DNA of 26,156 nt, from NCBI GenBank assembly GCA_037139495.1, contig JBAXGG010000012.1, forward strand, positions 1-26,156. The letters are read 5' to 3'. Shown one piece after another: positions 22,075 through 26,156 of this stretch. Origin of the DNA: JAUPVS01 sp037139495 (GTDB lineage Bacteria > Patescibacteriota > Saccharimonadia > Saccharimonadales > JAUPVS01). The notes below the pieces were generated by a model. That model was given only the letters and a program-made list of their open reading frames with translations, made no database searches and was not told the DNA's origin. Within the stretch, counting starts at the first letter, position 1. Each line of letters starts with the position of its first letter. The position numbers were made by a program, and so were the translations under genes.

Positions 22075-24771
22075 ATGGCCGCTAAAAAGAAACCGACCAA
22101 AAAGACTGTTACTAAGAGACCAGCTGTCAAAAAGACATTGGTTAAAAAGGTCGTTGCAAAAAAGGTTGCGACCATGAAGGTTGTGACTAAACAACCTGCC
22201 GCAAAAAAGTCTGTACCTAAAAAGAAAGTCTCTAAGAATAAGGTTGTTGCCAAAAAGATCAGCTGGCAGCCATTGTATGCCTTAGGCGCAGTTATGATAT
22301 TAGCTTTAACCTCACTCTTCTGGTCACTACTTGGCGCCAACCTACAACAGCGTAATGCCGACCAATTAGTCGACCCAGCCTTATTTCAATATAAAGCAAC
22401 TTTTACCGGCGCACTCTTCCCTAGCACCCATACCTTTCTAATCAAATGGCCGCTCTTCTATCTGATTAAATTATTTGGCTACAGCAACGCCAGCTACATT
22501 GGCTTAACAGTATTGGCCACTTTAGCGACTATTGGTGTACTGGCTTACATTATCTACCGAATAGAATCTAGGCCGATGATGTTTGGAACAATTATGCTTG
22601 CCTTGGCCTCCGTTTTGCTGCTGGTTCCCGCCGTTCCAGCCGCTGGAGTTTTTTTGCCGGTCAACTTTGCAATGCTAGCCACCAGGAACCTAGAGTACGT
22701 CGTATTTTTGGCTAGCTTATTCCTGCTAGTTAAGTCCAAGCACCTTAAAAGCTGGACCTACTTTGGTGCTGTTACGGCCCTAACCTTATTAATTACCAGT
22801 GATAAGTTATTTTTGAGCTTAAGTTTAGGTGGCGCCGTTCTCGCCAGCCTGGTTTACCTAGTTGCTAAGAAGCCTGGGCTAGCAAAACTTGCCGGTCGTT
22901 GGTTACTAATGAGTATTATGGCGGGAATGCTGTCATTTGGGCTGTTGTGGCTAATTCAAGCTACCGGGCTAACTAACCTTTCACAAAATAACGATGGTAG
23001 TCCGTATAAAATAATTGTCAGTCTTAAGCATTGGGTTGTAGGTGGAGTATTTGTAATTATTTCTAGCCTAACTAACTTTGGTGCCAATCCGGCTTATGAC
23101 GTTAGTACGCTCAAAAACCTGCCTGGCCAATACTTTAGCCGTCTGGTGCGACCATGGGGATTAAGCTATCTAGTTAACCTAGCCGTTATGATAACCGGCG
23201 TGATTTTAACTGCTATGCTAGCCTTATCAACAGTAGCTAAAAAGCCATCCAAAAAACCAGCTGACTGGCCCGTCATGTTGTCAGTCTTGTTGATATTTAG
23301 TTCTTTGGCGGCAGTCGGGGCATTCGTGGTTACCGACCATTATTTTGCATCTGACTCACGCTATCTAACAATCGTTGTTATTGCGGTATTTATTAGTGCC
23401 GCAACAATACTAAGAAATATAGTAATACCTGAAAAGCAACAGGTAATTATTGGCGTAGTTTTAGTTGCGGGTATTATGCTCGGTATATTGCCCGTTGTCC
23501 GCATACACCGCACCGATAAGGCGGCTTTGTCCCAATTTGATAGCAGCAACCAACTTGTAGTTAAAGCCTTGCGTAACCATCCCGTCACTACTTTAGCTGG
23601 TGATTATTGGCGTGTGGTCCCAATTAAACAAGCCAGTTCGGGAGTTTTATCGATAACGCCTATGATCGACTGCACTAAACCGTTAGCTGTTCTGAGCAGC
23701 AAAAACTGGCAGCCTAACTTAGCCGATAAAAGCTTTGCCTACTTATTGTCGTACGAGGACAGCAAAACTCGATTCCCTAACTGCAGCTTAGACCAAATCG
23801 TGGCTGCCTATGGTCGCCCAAATGCCAGTACCTTGATTTCCGGTAAACTTGATGCTCCAAAGGAATTATTACTTTTCTATGATCACGGCATAAACAAGAG
23901 CGCGCCGAAACCAAACATTGCCACCCCAGCCAGTAGTACAGTGCTTCCAATCACTCTTAACCAATTGCCATACCGTACCTGTAGCGGTTCGACGATAGTT
24001 AATGTTGTCGCGCATCAGGATGATGATTTGTTATTTATGAACCCAGATATAATTACGGGGCTACACGTTGGATACTGTATCCGAACCGTATATTTAACAG
24101 CCGGTGATGCCGGCAGCGACAGTCTATACTGGACGGGGCGAGAGAAAGCCGCCGAAACTGCCTACTCTACTATGCTGAATTCCAAAGTTATCTGGGTGGA
24201 GCGCATTGTTAAGCTTGCCGAGGACCAGTTTGCAATTGTTGCCAACCCCCGAGGCAACCCCCGCGTATCATTAATATTTATGCGCTTACCGGATGGCAAC
24301 CTTCGCGGCCAAGGCTTCCGCGATAACCACTTCCAAAGCCTATCTAAAATTGAGGATGGTCATATTTCTAGCCTAAATTCGGTTGATAACCAGTCGAGCT
24401 ACAACGTCAATCAACTAACTTATGGCCTAGGCAAAATTATCCAGACATTTAATCCAACTTTTATTCATGCCCAAGCTCCCTACAATCTAGGGACTGATTT
24501 TCCGGACCACAGTGATCATATGGCAGCCGGACGTCTAACCCTTAAAGCCCACGATGAGAATGCTGCCCTAGCTGCCGTACCAATTAGTTATTACATTGGT
24601 TACCCGGTTCGCCAGAGAGTAGCTAATGTCGAAGGCCAACAACTGGAAGAAAAAAAGGCTGCATTTTTTGCTTATTCCCAGTATGATGGGGCTGTTTGCC
24701 ATACTACCTTAGACTGCAACCGTATGGACACGATAAACGCTTATTTAAAACGTCAGTACACCGCCGAGTAG
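22075..24771 (+). CDS. Multi-pass membrane protein fused to a C-terminal PIG-L deacetylase, with Lys-rich N-terminal tail
   Basis: The 898-residue protein has three parts. Residues 1-62 are a Lys/Ala/Val low-complexity tail of KK-x-V/A repeats (e.g. KKTLVKKVVAKKVATMKVV), similar in style to bacterial histone-H1-like tails. Residues about 64-475 hold 11-12 membrane helices with a GT-C/GtrII-like layout and an extended first outer loop. After an extracytoplasmic-type linker (about 480-635) comes a PIG-L domain: VVAHQDDDLLFMNPD (644-658; H647, D649 and D650 as metal and base residues, with Gln in place of Pro in HPDD), AGDAGSD, and DFPDHSDHMAAGRL (808-821; H812/H815). It follows the GT2 gene by 5 bp. 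Likely role: lipid-linked or surface glycan transfer and de-N-acetylation (inference). Whether the PIG-L domain lies inside or outside depends on the helix count. Confidence 0.85.
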   Translation: MAAKKKPTKKTVTKRPAVKKTLVKKVVAKKVATMKVVTKQPAAKKSVPKKKVSKNKVVAKKISWQPLYALGAVMILALTSLFWSLLGANLQQRNADQLVDPALFQYKATFTGALFPSTHTFLIKWPLFYLIKLFGYSNASYIGLTVLATLATIGVLAYIIYRIESRPMMFGTIMLALASVLLLVPAVPAAGVFLPVNFAMLATRNLEYVVFLASLFLLVKSKHLKSWTYFGAVTALTLLITSDKLFLSLSLGGAVLASLVYLVAKKPGLAKLAGRWLLMSIMAGMLSFGLLWLIQATGLTNLSQNNDGSPYKIIVSLKHWVVGGVFVIISSLTNFGANPAYDVSTLKNLPGQYFSRLVRPWGLSYLVNLAVMITGVILTAMLALSTVAKKPSKKPADWPVMLSVLLIFSSLAAVGAFVVTDHYFASDSRYLTIVVIAVFISAATILRNIVIPEKQQVIIGVVLVAGIMLGILPVVRIHRTDKAALSQFDSSNQLVVKALRNHPVTTLAGDYWRVVPIKQASSGVLSITPMIDCTKPLAVLSSKNWQPNLADKSFAYLLSYEDSKTRFPNCSLDQIVAAYGRPNASTLISGKLDAPKELLLFYDHGINKSAPKPNIATPASSTVLPITLNQLPYRTCSGSTIVNVVAHQDDDLLFMNPDIITGLHVGYCIRTVYLTAGDAGSDSLYWTGREKAAETAYSTMLNSKVIWVERIVKLAEDQFAIVANPRGNPRVSLIFMRLPDGNLRGQGFRDNHFQSLSKIEDGHISSLNSVDNQSSYNVNQLTYGLGKIIQTFNPTFIHAQAPYNLGTDFPDHSDHMAAGRLTLKAHDENAALAAVPISYYIGYPVRQRVANVEGQQLEEKKAAFFAYSQYDGAVCHTTLDCNRMDTINAYLKRQYTAE

Positions 24772-24779
24772 ATAAATAA

Positions 24780-25541
24780 CTAAACCTTTAGGCCAAGGCC
24801 ACCAAATTCTTGGCAAACAAATACCGGCCTTTCCGGCTTACTTAAACCAGGGTGATATTCGTACCCAAATTCATTGAATTGTTGCAGTTTTTCTTCATCT
24901 TGAAGTTGATGTTGAATCATCCAACAGGCAAAAGCGCCGCGCGCCACTTTAGCATGAACGGCAGTAAACTTTGGCTGGTCAGTTTTGCGGTCTAATGTTA
25001 AGAATTCTGGTGTGACGACTCTCTTGGCATCAATGTAGGGTAAGATAGCTTTTGAGTATTCAACCGAGCTAACGTTAACGATTGTCTGCTTGGCTGGTAG
25101 GGCGTCAGCGAGCACACTTCCCCAGTACTTATATAGGTTAGCGAACTTAGCGCTAGGTAGTTTGTAGGCCATCTCCAAGCGATAAGGTTGAATGCCATCA
25201 AAAGGTCGTAACAATCCATACAATCCGGACAGGATAAATAAATGTTTGTCGGCGTAATCTCGCTCCTCTGTCGATAGCTGACTAGCCCTGAGGCCACGAT
25301 AGATATCACCAACAAAACTATCCAGAGCCAGGCTGGTCGGTCTAACCGTCCAATCTGCAATCAGTTGGTGCGTACTGGCCGCCAGCGGGTTCGAAATGTG
25401 CATTATCTTAGTCAACTGGGTTGGTGACAGAGTTTTGAGGTAATTATCAATTTCCTGTGCCTGATTAATTAATGCCGGTCGTCGCAAATTATCGGAATTT
25501 TGCAGACGCATGGTTTTGGAGGAGTGGAGCAGGATAATCAT
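24780..25541 (-). CDS. yaaA: YaaA family peroxide-stress protein
   Basis: The 253-residue protein has the YaaA/DUF328 landmarks: an N-terminal IILLHSSKTM, LISGLYGLLRPFD-type core (FILSGLYGLLRPFDGIQPYR, about 98-117), LEMAYKLP, NLYKYWGSVL, IVNVSSVEYSKAI, and the C-terminal ARGAFACWMI plus FNEFGYEYHP. E. coli YaaA limits DNA damage by lowering free iron during hydrogen peroxide stress. Length is normal for the family. Its ATG follows directly on the stop of the upstream composite gene (TAG-ATG), so expression depends on that unit. Confidence 0.93.
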   Translation of the reverse strand: MIILLHSSKTMRLQNSDNLRRPALINQAQEIDNYLKTLSPTQLTKIMHISNPLAASTHQLIADWTVRPTSLALDSFVGDIYRGLRASQLSTEERDYADKHLFILSGLYGLLRPFDGIQPYRLEMAYKLPSAKFANLYKYWGSVLADALPAKQTIVNVSSVEYSKAILPYIDAKRVVTPEFLTLDRKTDQPKFTAVHAKVARGAFACWMIQHQLQDEEKLQQFNEFGYEYHPGLSKPERPVFVCQEFGGLGLKV

Positions 25542-26156
25542 CTAAGCGTTGTGTAGGACAGAAAGAATGTTTCCAGCCGGATCTTTAAACCATGCTATGT
25601 CCGGACCCCTACCGGCACTTATACCGCGGGCTATACCCTTTTCGTCGGTCATGCCCTCGTACTGTTCGAACTTGACGCCCTTGGCGCTTAGTTCATCGAC
25701 GACTTTGTCGACATCATCAACTACGAGGTTAAGGACAGTATGGGTGGCCGGGTTCAAGAACTTGTTGCCGTGCCAGGCTGTTGCCAGCGGGCCAGTTTCG
25801 GCCTCGCCATCAACAACCACACAAGCTACAATTAGGTCTGGGTTATCAAAAACAGCCCCAAAAGCTTGACTCAAAGAATAGCCCAATTCCCCGCCTTCAT
25901 GAATTGAACCAGGAGTTTGAGGCGATACACGGCTGGAGATTCCACTCGGAAAAGAAAACTGTTGGAATAACTTTTTAAGCCCATGTTTATCCTGGCTAAT
26001 GCTAGGGTAAACCTCACCATAGGTGCCCTGTAGGTCGGCTATTAAACCATCATCAATAAGAGTCGGCTCAAAGTAATCAGGGCCACCATGAACAATTCGA
26101 TGCCCGATCGCTCCCAACCCATCAGCTGGGACTTGTTGATTCAACCACTCTAGTAA
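25542..26156 (-). pseudogene. In-frame composite of acetate kinase, phosphoketolase and VOC fragments; 5' end outside window
   Basis: The frame is open from the right edge to a TAG at 25542 (204 codons visible). Three unrelated family segments follow each other with no stop. First is acetate kinase: AIGHRIVHGG and the DDGLIADLQ region (about 26156-26030), matching AckA residues ~60-100. Second is phosphoketolase: GTYGEVYPSIS, PGSIHEGGELGYSLS and DGEAETGPLATAWHGNKFLN (about 26030-25745), matching Xfp residues ~109-209. Third is the C-terminal half of a VOC/glyoxalase-like domain: TVLNLVVDDVDKVVDELSAK to DIAWFKDPAGNILSVLHNA. No segment is a whole enzyme. The Xfp His142 position is Arg (SSRVSP) and the GDG motif reads VDG, so phosphoketolase activity is unlikely. 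It could be a remnant of two in-frame deletions, a new fused gene, or an assembly artefact. YaaA follows at once. Confidence 0.65.

Noticed and set aside
1..26156. Alternative genetic code (UGA as glycine, as in Gracilibacteria/Absconditabacteria)
   Set aside because: TGA ends several genes exactly at overlapping junctions (pheS, the 91-residue gene, the 109-residue gene) and does not interrupt conserved domains.
1..26156. tRNA genes, CRISPR arrays or insertion sequences in the gaps
   Set aside because: No gap contains a recognisable cloverleaf, a regularly spaced direct repeat, a transposase or terminal inverted repeats; this was judged by eye only.

Overview
The window is bacterial, of moderate GC, densely coded and read with the standard code (TGA is used as a stop). 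Small genes, many leaderless-looking promoters, DUF5674, and a mix of candidate-phylum and actinobacterial-type families (WhiB, a PafA/Dop homologue, a DUF2207 membrane protein) fit a Patescibacteria/CPR genome, most likely Candidatus Saccharibacteria. This lineage is inferred from gene content only. I see no tRNA, rRNA, CRISPR array or insertion sequence, and no gene-free stretch over 300 bases.

Layout. 1-1737 (-): a DUF2207 membrane protein cut by the left edge. 1892-3882 (-): an ABC ATPase/FtsX-type permease pair. 3940-4419 (-): an orphan gene divergent from a (+) cluster at 4543-7483. That cluster holds a Pup-ligase/depupylase (PafA/Dop) homologue, two orphan proteins and a PIG-L deacetylase. 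7640-12625 (-): a phenylalanyl-tRNA synthetase cluster in which pheS and pheT are separated by DUF5674, a small helical protein and an SGNH hydrolase. 12664-13161 (+): a YajQ-family protein. 13345-16080 (+): two tandem GH63/MGH1-like glycosidases. 16077-17141 (-): RmuC, divergent from a diacylglycerol/lipid kinase (17172-18071 +). 18061-18576 (-): a MauE/DoxX-like membrane protein, divergent from DUF2177 (18631-19023 +). 19095-24771 (+): a protein with a C-terminal WhiB domain, an actinobacterial-style membrane protein, a GT2 glycosyltransferase and a giant membrane/PIG-L fusion with a lysine-rich tail. 24780-26156 (-): YaaA, preceded by an in-frame composite of acetate kinase, phosphoketolase and VOC fragments that runs off the right edge.

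The best candidate for an undescribed system is 3940-7483. A PafA/Dop-fold carboxylate-amine ligase appears without a nearby Pup or any proteasome gene. The usual catalytic Asp seems to be missing, and the gene is linked to orphan proteins and to a de-N-acetylase translationally coupled to one of them. A deacetylase that frees an amine beside a ligase that could acylate it suggests a conjugation or small-molecule pathway (inference). Other points of note are the WhiB fusion, the three-part ackA/xfp/VOC composite, the 898-residue membrane-PIG-L fusion, and a recurrent -10 hexamer 6-8 nt before start codons, which implies extensive leaderless transcription and helped set many starts.
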